From contig CM057058.1 in NCBI GenBank assembly GCA_029945375.1, forward strand, positions 1,860,001 to 1,924,000: a stretch of 64,000 nt of DNA. The letters run 5' to 3'. Made by a program: the position numbers and the translations under genes. Below the pieces are notes generated by a model that worked only from the letters and a program-made list of their open reading frames with translations, searched no databases and was not told the DNA's origin. This document shows, piece after piece, positions 1-12,103 of the stretch. The stretch comes from Agaricus subrufescens (taxonomy: Eukaryota > Basidiomycota > Agaricomycetes > Agaricales > Agaricaceae). How positions within the stretch are numbered: position 1 is the stretch's first letter; each line of letters opens with the position of its first letter.

Positions 1-594
1 GGAGATGTTCAAGACTCTCTTCTGTCATCAGATACTCAAGAATCGTCCGCACCTGTGGAAGGTGAAGATGTTCGTGTCTATTACATGGTGCACCCCGGAG
101 TAGATCTAGATAGTTCGTCGATGGCGTCCGGATCCACATATTGATCATAAGCAATGTCGACATGTATCTTTTTCACTTGCGTTGCAGCAACCGTATTGTA
201 TACCACACATATATTCTAACGTGTATGATAGATGTAGAAATTTATACCAATGCTTAGGACATCACAAGGCCCTGACTGATAGTGTGACAACCGAGGAAGA
301 AGAGAAGATTGCCTCCTTGGTAGAGCAGTACTCACGTGGAGCCCTAATGAGGGATTCGGAGACAAGTGAGGCTGCTCCTCCGGTTAAGCTGCTGTACTAC
401 TCTTCTATTCCCCACCTCTACTGCTTAGGTACTATTAGGACACCACGATTCTCATCTACCGTCACTCCGAGGGAAGACGATAGGCTGGATATCTCTACCA
501 CACTGGGCTTGCTACCGCTTCTGACCCGGAACTCGACAAGATTGTACTTTAGCGGATCTCATCATCTGGACAACCATATATTGCATCAGTGTGG
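1..594 (+). other. Unresolved coding-like stretch upstream of the formin
   Basis: Frame 1 is open from the window edge to about position 140 and reads as an acidic, serine-rich peptide (contains GDVQDSLLSSDTQES and VYYMVHPGVD). A second open frame, 182 to 613, contains a glutamate-rich run (TTEEEEKIASLVEQYSRGAL). Both look like exons of a spliced gene more than noise, but I could not find a splice path that joins them in frame to the formin at 595. They may be the true 5' exons of the formin or the 3' end of another plus-strand gene that starts outside the window. Confidence 0.4.
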
Positions 595-3500
595 ATGGCC
601 TCGCACCCCTTGATTATACCTATCCAACTCGTAAATGGTGCTCTGCAATTCGTGGAATTGCCTTCAGAAGAAGGAACAGTCGAAGATGTTGTTGGCCGCC
701 TAGCAAAGTTGGAAGAAGTCAGAAAGGATATATTAGGTGACTTAGGCGATAAAGGGTGGGCGCTGCAGAAAATTAGAGAGGAGAGAAGTGGGAGACCGTG
801 GGAGGAGGATGAGCTGGTACGGTTAGGTGATGGTGGGTTGCTTGGACTCGATCACAATCAATGCTCTCTCTGAAAATGAAATAACCCCCTGCAGGTCTCA
901 TCGATCCTGGTAATAAAGTTGCTCCCCTCGTCACCAACTCAGCGACAGCAGACGCGTCACGCCATTTTTCTGCTTTCCCTTTGACTTCGCATTTGCATAC
1001 CCCGGTTTTGAGGCTTGTTTCTCTGCATTCGGCTTTGTCGTTGTTTTTGTCGTTTTTGAGGGTACCGGAGATCCATGATGGGTTTAGGTATCGGATTTTC
1101 TTCGCTTGGTCGACGACTGTGGGTGATTTGGTGGATTTGGTTGTGAGGGAGTTGGGATTGACGAAAGTGTTGCCTGTACCTGGGGGTGGTACTCTGACTT
1201 ATATCGTGGAGGAGGTTTGGAAGGACGGGGATGTTGAAAGTATGTTTTCGTAAAAAAAAATTCTGTGACGGCTCGTAACTGACAGGTTGACTTCAGAGGC
1301 TACGCGACTGCCTGAAACTTCTAACATCTTCAAAATTGTCCTTTCTCCCCTATGTCCGAATCCTTTCAAGTCGTCGTCTACCAAACATTACTTTAGATTT
1401 TGCGTCCCAGACGAATGGTATCGTCGTGCGAATTCAAGGCGCGTATCGCTGTCAATGGAGCCTTCAGAGGGCACACTCAAGGCATTGCAGGAGCAGGATG
1501 AAGATAACAGTGACGGTGAACATACTGCCAAGGCCACTGGCGTGATACGTTCACCGCAGCCACAGCAGGCAGCCACAGCACCTCCATTAACGGATGGACG
1601 AGAACGTAGCAGTTCTGTCACACAAAATCGGTTGTCGAGTATGTTTGAAGGCTGGTTACGCTCTTCATCTCCGACTTCATCCTCAGGCTCGCCAAATAGG
1701 AATAGTGCTATACGAGGCACGAGTAATCGTGTAAGTATAAGCGAACCAAAGCTTTTGGAGCAGCAAACTGGCGCTTCTGTGTTTTCTAACTCGACGGAAG
1801 AGGTTAGTGATGATGAAGACTTTGACTCTGCGTTTGAAGCGATGTTGGTATGTAAAAGTTGTTCTTTTCGAGAGTTTTCGAGTGTTAATGTGCTTTTAGG
1901 ATGAGTTAGGGATGAAGGGAGATAAACGGAGTGATATGATTGCACTCCCACTCGATCGAAAGAAACTTTTGTTGAAGAATAATCGTCAAATGAAGAAGAG
2001 CACTTCGAGCCCCAGGCAAGCCGCCCAGAATCCGTCCTCTGCGGTATCCCATGGTTCCCCAAATGCCACCAACCTTATACCACGACTTGTTCCTCAATTG
2101 ACTGGAGATGGTATTATGCGCCGATTCTCATTAACTTCCTGGGGCTCTCCTACTACTGCTCAACCTGTGGTGACATCTGAAGGCAACAGGACCAGTGGCG
2201 AATTCAGCCACGGCCCTATGGTGTCTCCCCAAGGTAAGAGTAAGGCTCAAATGACCAAGGTCGTCGAAGATGTGCAGCCTATTCAGCCGCAGAACACTGG
2301 TGGTTTATGGAGTAGTTGGTGGACCTCATCTGGAGGCGATAAATCTACGGATAAGAAGGAAACCGCTTCGGTGTATATTTCACCTCTTCTCAACAACAAA
2401 GCACCAGATCATAAACTCGTCAAGCATCTGATTTCTCTCCGTGTGCATCTTTCCACTGCCAAGTTCGCTTTCATCGAGGATTTTGTTATAAAGGAGAAAG
2501 GACTGGAAGCGCTTGCTGCTCTACTTGCGAATTTGGTTGGGAAGAAGAAAGTGTTGAGTGATGTTGAAACCACCGTACTTCTGGAGGTCATCAAGTGTTT
2601 GCGCGTACTTCTGAACACGGAGGTTAGCATGTCTCTTCAGCTTGTGATTTCCGACAAGTATCTGAATATCTTATAGCCCGGCTTTGAAGAGGTTTTGGCG
2701 TCACCCGTTGTCATTACGCACATATCCTACTCTCTCCACGCCTCCTCAGTCAAAGTACATACCCTCGCCTCGGAACTGCTAGCCGCGATCTGCTTCCTCT
2801 CCGTTAGTGAAGGCCACAAAGCTGTCCTCGCGGCCCTGTCAGACTTCCGTGTTGCATTCGATGAATCTTTCCGTTTCGAGAACCTGATCGGGGCATTACG
2901 TTTGTCTGATATGCAAGATGAAAGTGAAAGCGAGTCTGAGGGCTTGTATGAAGATGGAAAGGATGGTATCTGGGAGGCGAGGACTTCGGCTATGACGCTG
3001 GTTAATGCTATCACGAACTGTCCTGAGTTATTGGAGGAAAGGATCATGTTACGGGAGGAGTTTGGTAGAAGAGGTTTGAATGAAGTTATTGTCGTATGTG
3101 CCCTTTTTCTTTGACTGACAACTTGACTTTCTAAACCTATCGGCACAGGCTCTCAGATATGTAAATCCCCCAGAAACCCTACTAACTCAACTAGATGTAT
3201 ATACGGAAGAAAAATTCGAAGATGAAGAAGATATGAGGGAACGCATGCAAGAAATGATGTCGAAGAATGTTGGGGTGAACCAACGATCTAGATCTAATTC
3301 GGAATTGGCATTGGATGATCTAGTCGATTTGGCCAAACAGCATGGGGAATTATTGTATCCTATCTTGTTGGAAATATTGAAACACTATGGAGTGATTTTA
3401 CGGAAAGATATAGGATTGTGAGTTTTTATGCTTTCTAGCCATATTTTCCAGCAGCTCAAAGAGGAGTTATAGGCAAACTAAGGCGAATCTATTCCTTATA

Positions 3501-6500
3501 TTGGACCGTTTCGTGGAGCAGGCTGGGCTATTGGATAACTTGTGAGTGTTAATACCTTCCTTCACAAGGCGGCTGTTATCTGACATCTAGTAGGGAAGAC
3601 TGGAACGGTTTCTCCAAGCGCTTCGCGGAATCTGTACAACAAATCATCAACCAAGAACTCCTCACTAACGAGACTTCCAACAATGCATCTTCACGCCTTG
3701 TCGAGGAGGAGCTTGAAGAGCTACGGAACAAGGTGGAACAGTTAAATAACGAGGTACGTAGCCTGAGCTCGAGTAAGATCAAATCAAGCTGATAAAAGCT
3801 CCGTAGAAGGATCGTTTGCGCGAACAAGTTGATCAGCAGTTGGCTGAGATAACGACACTGAAGAGTTTACCCCTGAATGCCCCAGCTCCGCAAAAGAAGG
3901 GGGCTGGAAAAGAGGTGGGATCTATTTTTTCCAACACAAGGTTCCTTGTCTCATTGTTTGTGTAGTCTCAGTCGAACTTCCATGGTGTCGTACAGCGTCT
4001 CGTGCAAAAGGAAAAGCAAGTTCTACAGCTTCAAACTGATTTAGATCGTTATAGAGCTCAGAATCCTACTGAGGACCGAGAGACTGTAAGTTTTGCCCTA
4101 GTGTTATCGTTACAGAACTACCTACTCATGCTCTATAGGAGGAGCGTGTCAAGCGTGAGCGCGATCGAGCCAAGTGGAATGCACTGATGGATGAAATAGC
4201 AAAGTTAAAGACTCGGGTACGTGTATTGTCTGAATTCTTTTAATAATGTGCTAACGAATAGAATAGATCGCCGTACTAGAATCCGAGATTGGTGTCAAGG
4301 ACAAAGAGATCATATACCTCAAGCGGTCATTAGAATCGGTCTACACAAGGTTTCTTTCCAGGGAAGAAGCCCGTGAAGCTTCTAAAGACCAATTTGATGC
4401 TGAACAGATTGCAAAACGGGCTATTGAACGCTTGACGCAGAAGGACGAACGGATTTCTGAACTTGTTAAGGACATTGCTGATCTGAAAGCACAGTTGGAT
4501 GGTAGATCTAAGGCAGAGCAAGCATTCAAGGTTGCGAAGGCGCCGCCGCCGCCACCTTCCCTGCCTAAGCGAGCCGCAACTTCATTTACCACAGGAATTG
4601 GATCCCCTAGGACTCCGCCTCCGCCTCCTCCACCACCCCCACCACCAACTGCAGTGCCTCTACCAACCTCTCCGATTGTACCCCCTCGCTCAGTTGGGCT
4701 AGCCTCTGCACTTTCGCCCACTGGAGGTGTTCCACCGGCCCCTCCCCCGCCTCCGCCGCCCCCGCCGCCTCCACCACCACCTTCAGGTGCACCGCCGCCC
4801 CCGCCTCCTCCGCCTCCACCACCCCTGATGTCTCCAACCCTTGGTCCGCCACCACCCCTACCACCTAGATCTAAAAACGTCCAAATCAAAAACGGAAATC
4901 CCAAAAAACTTAAACCTTTCTTCTGGAATAAACTCAACAATTCCAAAATCCGCGACACTGTTTGGAATGACGTCTCGCCAGCTATTGAATTTGATTTCGG
5001 TGATCTAGAAACCACATTCACCTTGTCTAACACCACGGCTGCTGCTTCCCGGCCAAAAGCACCATCGGTGAAACAGAATGTTACAACTATGTTGGACATT
5101 ACCCGTGCTAACAACGTTGGTAAGTAACCTGCTACGAACCCAGAGACGATCTCATTGATTACACGTAAGCTATCATGTTGTCTCGATTTAAATTGAGCAA
5201 TGCGGACATCAAAAAAGCGTTACTGAGTGTCAATGACACTATCCTTTCTGTGGATGATTTGAAGGCTATCAGCAAACATCTCCCTACACATGAAGAGGTA
5301 CGCCAAAGATATTCTTTGTGCTTGGCTATTCATGTCCTTTCCCTTTCAGGCTGAGAGCCTCCGGGATGTCGATGTATCTAAGCTGTCGAAGGCGGATCGA
5401 TACTTCAGCGAGGTACTAGACCAGTCCTTCTGCCCATATAACACACTTATGACCAAATAGATCATGACCATACCTCGACTTACGGTGCGCCTAGAGTGCA
5501 TGCTATACCGTCGTAAACTCGACTTGGACATCGAAGATATCAGACCAGAACTCAATATCTTACGGAATGCTTCCCGTGAAGTCAAATCATCTCTCAAATT
5601 CAAGAAGCTCCTTCAAGTGAGGTTATATCATTTAAAGCTGTTGTATTGACTTCGCTCAATCTGGTTAGATCGTCCTAACGCTGGGTAACGCCCTGAATGG
5701 TTCTTCTTTCCGCGGAGGCGCTTTAGGCTTCCAACTGGATGCACTCCCTAAGGTCCGTGATTTTAGATGAAGATTCTTTCTTTCTTTCTCGACCACTCAG
5801 CCGCTTCTTCTTCCAGTTAAAGGAAACCAAGACCGCTCATGGAGACACGGATTGTCCGACGTTGTTGCATTACCTTGCACGAGTGATACTACGTACTGAC
5901 CCATCCCTTGCCACTTTTATTGACGAGATGCCCAACTTGGAAGCCGCTGCGAGAGGTATTGCCAGCTTAAAATGATATTCGTATCGCTGAACTATCTTTA
6001 GTGTCCGTGCAGCCACTCTTCCATTCCATCAACCAATTAGTCTCTGGCCTTTCTCGTGTAAAGGCGGAAATTAAGAGCTTTAACGAGGCAATGTCTACTG
6101 GCCCAGAAGATCTCTTTCCTAGAGTAATGAAGGTAACGACGCTATCTTTCAAGGAGACCCACTAATATTTATTTATTCTCCCCACTAGTCTTTTGTCCAA
6201 GAAGTTGAACAGTCTGTTCAGGCGCTAGGTAATATGAAGACGACTGTCGAGAAAGATCTGAAATCTCTGCTCTCATACTATGGAGAAAACCCTGAGTCTT
6301 CTGACGCTCCAAAACCCGAAGACTTTTTCGGCCTGGTCACATCATTCTCTTCTTCACTTCAAGTAAGCTATCCTATCGTTATTCCGCTCAGGGTTATTTT
6401 AAGATTGTTTCCTTTAGAAATGCAGTCTTGAGGTACACGATGCTCAGGCTAAGAAAGCCGTCCCTATTCCCAGAATAACGCCTCCTTCGGTTGATGGTTC

Positions 6501-6804
6501 CGAACAGGTCAGCAGTTTCGCATCAGAACTCCGTCATCATAATTCATCGTGGCCACAGAAGCTCCAGAATCAGCAGACGGCAATTTCTGATTCAAAACTC
6601 AAACCCTCACCCATTACCCCAACCTCATCACAGGGACATCCTACCGGGAAATCTATTGGCCGTGGTGATCTTGACCAAGCAATCCGTAGTATGCGCGTCG
6701 GAAGGCGAAGGGAGAGACCAGCACGTCCACTCAGCAAAATGTTTTACGATGGCGGTAGTAATGCCACGTTGACACGGCCACCAAGTATATTTGTCGCCGA
6801 CTGA
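595..6804 (+). CDS. Diaphanous-type formin (Bni1/SepA family), about 20 exons
   Basis: Formins nucleate and elongate unbranched actin filaments at hyphal tips and septa under Rho-GTPase control. The frame can be followed through about nineteen short introns, for example 827-894, 1240-1296, 1848-1899, 2623-2676, 5120-5169, 5956-6001 and 6363-6417. Order of parts: an N-terminal stretch that may hold a ubiquitin-like/RA-type fold (to about 1450); the GTPase-binding/FH3 armadillo region (1900-3600, starting FEAMLDELGMKGDKRS); coiled coil (3600-4540); the FH1 with long proline runs (4540-4870); FH2 (4880-6420, with NNVAIMLSRFKLS and LTLGNALNGSSFRGGALGF); and a C-terminal DAD-like motif (DLDQAIRSMRVGRRRERP). 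Estimated length about 1,700 residues, normal for the family. The ATG at 595 is the first in frame after a stop near 550, but real 5' exons may lie further upstream. Identity is very secure; the start is not. Confidence 0.93.
4540..4870 (+). repeat. Proline-codon (CCN) low-complexity tract encoding formin FH1
   Basis: Runs of up to about 15 consecutive proline codons, mostly CCG/CCT/CCA, form the profilin-binding FH1 segment. The reverse strand reads as long glycine-rich open frames, which are shadows. Copy number of such tracts often varies between strains. Confidence 0.9.
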
Positions 6805-7485
6805 CAGGATGTCCTTCTCGGAATGCCTCCTTCCTTTGCACATGGCATTGCTTCATGGTGGGCGGCTTGTCTGCATGTCTGTATCTCGGTTCCGTGTCAG
6901 ACACATTTCATTATAATGCAGTATCAATAAAGGCCCACAGGGTTTCCACCGTAATTCATCAGCTGGTGCACCCATTAATTTCTGCTGATCGGCTGATTAT
7001 ATTTTAATTCGATTCATCCCCTGTATTCCCGCGCATTCAATAATACCGAATATGCTATTGACCCACAAACTTTGTTCCAGTTCGAATGTGTTGTGCAAAT
7101 CTTGTCTACTCCGTTATCTTTTTGCTAATATTCAACTAACCTGAAGTTTAGAAACAGAGCAGCCTCATTCTCATCTTCCCTTGGGTCCGTCGCTTCAGGC
7201 TGACGATGGATTTCGGCCTACACACTCTGTAGGTCCGCTATCTGCCGGCCAACGCGGGTTATCGTGTAATCACACCTTCTGGAAGCACTGTTCCCGGCCG
7301 GCTGCCTAACCGTGAAAGCTCCGGCGGCTTCTCGTGGATACCGCTACACCATTGGGGAGTTGAGAATGGCGTAAGTCACTTACTTTGACTAATTATCTTC
7401 CCATACCAAAGTGAGGGCTCCAAATGGAAGGGGCGCATTTAAAAGGACTTCCGAGGGACCCCTCTTAGCCTGAACCCAGTCGACC
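6805..7485. other. Intergenic: formin 3' region and dioxygenase promoter
   Basis: No gene seen. An AATAAA-like signal lies near 6926, a plausible formin polyadenylation site. A TTAAAAG element near 7438, about 45 bp before the next ATG, could be a TATA-type element for the dioxygenase. Confidence 0.6.
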
Positions 7486-9124
7486 ATGACTATCCCAACA
7501 CAAACTCCTGTGGTTCCCCACTTCGTGCATGCTGAAACAACGAAAGAAAATTGTATGCTTAATGCCATCTTTTTTGCTATGCCCTGATGTTCAAATCACT
7601 CTACGATGAAGTGGAATGGGCTAACCTCGAAGCAATTGATTTGTCCAAAGCCAAGACGCTCGATGGCCGTAAGGGGCTCGTCAAGCAGGTCCATGATGCT
7701 ATGAAAAACGATGGCTTCCTCTTCGTCACTAATCATAGCATCACTCCTGAGCAGGTTGGTTTCTACGTCAAGCCTGTATTACGGTGACTTGAGCTATTGA
7801 TTCTCAGATGTCCAGGATGTTCGATCTGTCCAATTATGCTGTCGAGAATGTCAGCGATGAGGAAAAGCAGAAGTATGTGGGAAACATGAGGGAAAACGGA
7901 ACGTATCGTGGATACAAGCCCCGTAAATTCTGGGTTGGTGATTTCGATAATTCTAGCCTGGGGCCAAATTAACCATTTACTAGCACATTGTTGGTGGTGT
8001 TCGCGATCAAATCGAACAATATAACAGTATTTACTCATTTCTGTGCTTTTGAGGGATGTGTCTCAACAATTTCAACTCACAGTGAACTTCCGAGAGATCA
8101 AGGATGGCGCTCATCCAGAACCTCTTAGGCCATTCCTATCTGAAATCGACGCCTTCGCAGATCAAATTCATTCCGATATAATCAATACCATTCTCCGGTG
8201 TGTGGTGTACAGAGTTTAGTAGACTATTCAAATAGCTGATGGTCACTAGTCTCATCGCAATGAGTTTGGAACTGGATGAAGATTATTTTATTCAGATGCA
8301 CGACCGTACTGCGAACGCAGAGACATTCCGTAAGCCTGGCTCGGTGACTAATTTTGATTCCTCATTGACACTTTTGGCCTAGTGCGTTTTGTGAAGTAGT
8401 GAGTGACCTTTCTGCCGCTATCCGACGTGAACTCAAGTCAATGCACTAAACAGCTTCCCTCATCCAGATGAGGATGAGGCCAAATCCGGAGGAGTATGGT
8501 TGAAGGGACATACTGGTATGCAATACCCAAGGCCCCTGAATAATATATCTGAGACCGAGCTCCGTTTTATGCAGACTTCATGACGCTGACTTTGTTGTTC
8601 AGCCAGCCTGTGTCTGCCCTCCAGATAATGGCCAAAGATGGACAATGGAAGTGGGTCAGACATGTTGAGAACGGAGTTGTGAGGAACACATCCATGCGTC
8701 TTCGTGCTCACGCTGATTTTAATGCAGCTCGTCAATATCGGAGAGGCGGTTGAGTTCCTCACGGGGGGATACTATAAACCGACCATCCACAGGTATGGTC
8801 CTCATTGAATATTGCATACTAATCTCATTCACGATCAGAGTGCGCCAACCTCCGCTAGACCAACAAAACAAGGACAGAGTTGGTCTCTTGTACTTTAGCA
8901 GTGCTCATGACGATGTGGTATTCAAGCCCATCGCTGAGAGCCCGGTCTTGCAGAGGACAGGCGCCACAGAGTCTCGCTTGTTGAATGGCAAGTTCCCAAC
9001 GGCGGGAGAATACGGGAAAGCGAGGGTCATGGCCTATGGTGGCACCCAGCCGATCAAACGCGATGCTCAGAAAGGAATTGATGAAGAAGTAGTAGGTGGA
9101 GTCTTGCTTCGGCACTATAATTGA
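7486..9124 (+). CDS. 2-oxoglutarate/Fe(II)-dependent dioxygenase, isopenicillin-N-synthase-like (copy 1 of 3)
   Basis: Eleven exons give 368 residues, typical for the family: 7486-7552, 7612-7754, 7808-7933, 7984-8026, 8083-8197, 8250-8329, 8383-8398, 8454-8515, 8575-8678, 8728-8792, 8839-9124. The start MTIPTQTPVVPHF is supported by the same exon in two paralogues near 51.4 and 54.5 kb; the ATG at 7587 is inside an intron. The N-terminal DIOX_N part (ENLEWANLEAIDLSKA) is followed by the jelly-roll with H-x-D in GHTDF and the distal His in TIHRV. The 2-oxoglutarate-binding R-x-S appears as R-V-G (DRVGLLYF), shared by the paralogues. Enzymes of this family use Fe(II), O2 and 2-oxoglutarate to oxidise small molecules; the substrate here is unknown. 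It converges on a dehydrogenase gene. One exon is only 16 nt. Confidence 0.92.
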
Positions 9125-9283
9125 AGTAGATGAATGAAGATTCCTATTGTATTAGTATCTGTCTGATTATGCAAAGGCCTTCTTTGAAAGCTCCAATTAG
9201 ACAGGATCTGCTAATCAATAGCAGATTCGTTGATGCAGCATGGTTCTATCAAGTAGAAGGTAAATCCGAATTGGTATCGACGA

Positions 9284-10868
9284 TCAAGCCACTTTTATCA
9301 CAACCTTCCCCACATGCTGTTGCGATTCCAAGTAGGCAAAGGCATCAATGACTTCGTCGAAGGTGAAGACCTTGTCAATGATTGGCTTGGTCTTCTTTGG
9401 ATTGGCGACGATAAGCCTGATCATATCCTTGAACCTAAGAAACCTGTCTTGGTCATTTGCCCATAGTACAACTTTTCTGAATACTTACTGCTGCACGGAC
9501 CCAATTTGAATCCCCCGGAGAATTATACCTTTTCTGATTGTCATTCTAACGACATTTGTGTTCGACGATTCCTGCGCACTATCAGCAAAGTAAACGGGTA
9601 ACTTAGGGCTCCATTATACTCCACCTTCGAAATAAATCCGATAACGTGCACACATCCCGCCATCCTGACAGCATTTATGCTTTGGCCCAGTGTGCCATCC
9701 CCGCCCACCTATTAAGCATGAGATCAACATGAACTGCGGTGGCACAATTATAAGTACAAACCTCAAGCACATGGTCAACGCCTACGCCACCTGTCTGTAG
9801 ATTCGAGTAAACACGGGGGGTTATTATGCGAAGAGCGCATGCTTACAATCTTCATAACCTGTTCGTCCCACTTCGGTGTTTTCTTGTAGTTGATAACGTG
9901 TTGAGCCCCAAGCTTGGATGCGAGTTGTAGTTTGTCATCTGAGGAAGAAGTGACAATTACGATGGCACCTGCTGCAAGCGCGAACTGGAGGCCGAAGCTA
10001 GAAATAAAATATGAGGTCCATCCACTAAAATAAGGGCCGTATACGAACATCGATACACCACCAGTCCCAAGAGCCAGGACGTAATCACCAGCCTTGATTT
10101 GTTTAAGACCGTAGAGCGCGTTATAGGCAGTCAGGGCTGAACATCTGGGGAGATGTCAGCGGCTTGGTTGTGTTTTATCTTAGAAAGTAAACCCACGGTA
10201 GAGTTGATGCTTCCTCGTAACTCAACAAATCGGGGATCTTGACAAGGGACTATATAACGAGATAAGTGAGTATGTCCTTTCCGATGACAATGCCTGCATA
10301 CGTGACTATGGAAGCTACGATACTCAGTCAAGACACCGTGAGCTTGCCCTCCCATCGAGGATTGTTGGATCGCATGGGTAATGTCACCATGAACAAGATC
10401 AGCAATGAAATTAGCGCAGACTCTATCTCCAACTTTCCATTGGGTGACGCCCTGACCCAGCGCGACGATCTCCCCTGCCATATCGGAGCATGGTACCAGA
10501 TTATCAGGAGTCCTTGGGGTTAACCAATTTTAGCAAGAAAGGGCAGTATAGTCGTGCGTCAGCACCTACTGGGCGCTGCCAGTGTAGAAGCCTGCAGTTA
10601 CGACCAGGTCACGATACTAAAGGGTGGAAACAAATCAAGGCTGGCTGCAAAAATGTGTCAGAGAACCTTACATTTAGAGACACCGCATGAACTTTAACGA
10701 GCACATCATGTGGTTCGGGAGGATGAATTGGCTGGTTAGACACAGTCAGATTCTTATAGGATCCAAACTGAGAAGCAAAGCAAAAATCAATAATGCCCCA
10801 GACAATAGAGGTATAACCGGCCTTACCACTGGGATAGAGTATTCGCGTTTTGACTGAGGTAAAGTCAT
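9284..10868 (-). CDS. Medium-chain dehydrogenase/reductase, quinone-reductase-like (tandem copy a)
   Basis: Read from ATG at 10868 (MTLPQSKREYSIPV, then an intron, then FGSYKNLTVSNQPI). The following exons read YRDLVV, DNLVPCSDMAGEIVALGQGV, HGVLTEYRSFHSH, LVKIPDLLSYEEASTLP, AGDYVLALGTGGVS, GAIVIVTSSSDDKL, HVINYKKTPKWD, and end in QQHVGKVVIKVA before a TGA at 9284-9286. This is the full GroES-like plus Rossmann layout of the MDR superfamily. The G-T-G-G-V-S nucleotide-binding motif is present, and the catalytic-zinc cysteines of true alcohol dehydrogenases are not evident, which suggests an NAD(P)H-dependent reductase. I found no frame break. It lies tail to tail with the dioxygenase, and a closely similar copy follows 2.8 kb away. 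Substrate unknown. Confidence 0.88.
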
Positions 10869-12103
10869 GAATATCGCTGTTCGGAATCGGTTGAGCGCAA
10901 ATACTGTGACAGGTCCTGTTGGGGTGGAAGAGTATCCTCTGTATATATATATATAACGAAAAGAAGGCGAGCTGATAAATCCTGTGGTGTGTATTTATTA
11001 TCATTGGCTGTTCTCAATGAGTTTCGGACCTAGAGGGGAGTACTTCGGTTGTCAGGTGTGGAAAGATATTTCGCGGCAGGGGACAATCCAACCGACGAGA
11101 CCGGCACACTTGAAGAATCTCTGCCATATTCAACGTTTAAGGACACCTGGAAAAAACAACACCTGTTGGTCAGAACCTGAATACCATCGATTCAGTACAA
11201 TTTCGTTGTTCCTCAATTGTTTCAACATCGGTACGAGGAATAGGTCAGTGTAGAGATAGAGGATCTGTTACGCCTGAAGTAGCTGATCTCCATCAATTCC
11301 ATCAACATATCTCGCTCATAATCATTCCACCATTTCGTAATTTCTTACCCTCATCTAATTCACACTGCCACACGACCCACATCCAAAATGAGTCTACAAA
11401 ATTGTGCACGACCAGTAATTCCGGCATGATTTACTCATGATTCAATAAGAACGACAGAGCCCACATGTTGTCCGAGTCAGGATGCGATGAAAGCGGCGTC
11501 GGGTTTTCGACAGTTAGGACGGAGGCAGATCTCTAGGCTCTTGCAAGGGCAATAATGAACTTATATTTTTAGACCATTCAGAGACCAAGGTACTTCTCGA
11601 GATTTCCACCTCTCCTTTCATCGTCGGAGGCATTCGCCGCAAGTTTGATCATCATCTCAGCCACCTCATTGTCATCACCTTAGGCTTTGTTTCTACTTCT
11701 ATCGCTTTCTAGTCCCACCATCTCTATACTGTAGTTGTCTCGTTGCTTCCTGTATCTCTCGCTCAGTCTTCAAGCTTCGAGACCGCTCTGTTTACCTCAA
11801 TTTATCTCTTCAACGAATCTCTGTTACTACTACTGCTCTTTAAACATACTCCCGAAATTAATCATTTGAAGGTGCAGTTGATGGAAAACCATCACTCGGA
11901 TAATTTACTAAAGGAGCAGTTTTCCAGCCTAAACTGATTCACACATCTCGATCTATATTAGTTTTCATGTGAAGCATGTGGTCAACCAATAGTATTCCGG
12001 CCACAACAATCCACCGGCTTCAAAGACATGATTCAACAGTCGAGTAACAGGGAGATGAGTAACAGGGAGTAAAACATAAATTCATGTTTATTTAAGGAGA
12101 CAA
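10869..12103. other. Intergenic between the two dehydrogenase copies
   Basis: Holds a (TA)n run at about 10940-10960 upstream of copy a, and T/C-rich tracts around 11330-11390 and 11640-11760 that look like fungal leaders. An ATG in good context at 11388 opens only a 13-codon frame; no credible gene could be built from it. Confidence 0.5.

Noticed and set aside
4341..5114. 257-residue glycine-rich frame on the minus strand
   Set aside because: Exact antisense of the CCN-rich formin FH1/FH2 exon; the composition follows from the proline codons.
7587..7787. ATG at 7587 as the dioxygenase start
   Set aside because: It lies inside an intron; the paralogues show the true first exon, here at 7486-7552.
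11388..11580. Small gene from the ATG at 11388
   Set aside because: Good start context, but the frame closes after 13 codons and no convincing splice extends it.
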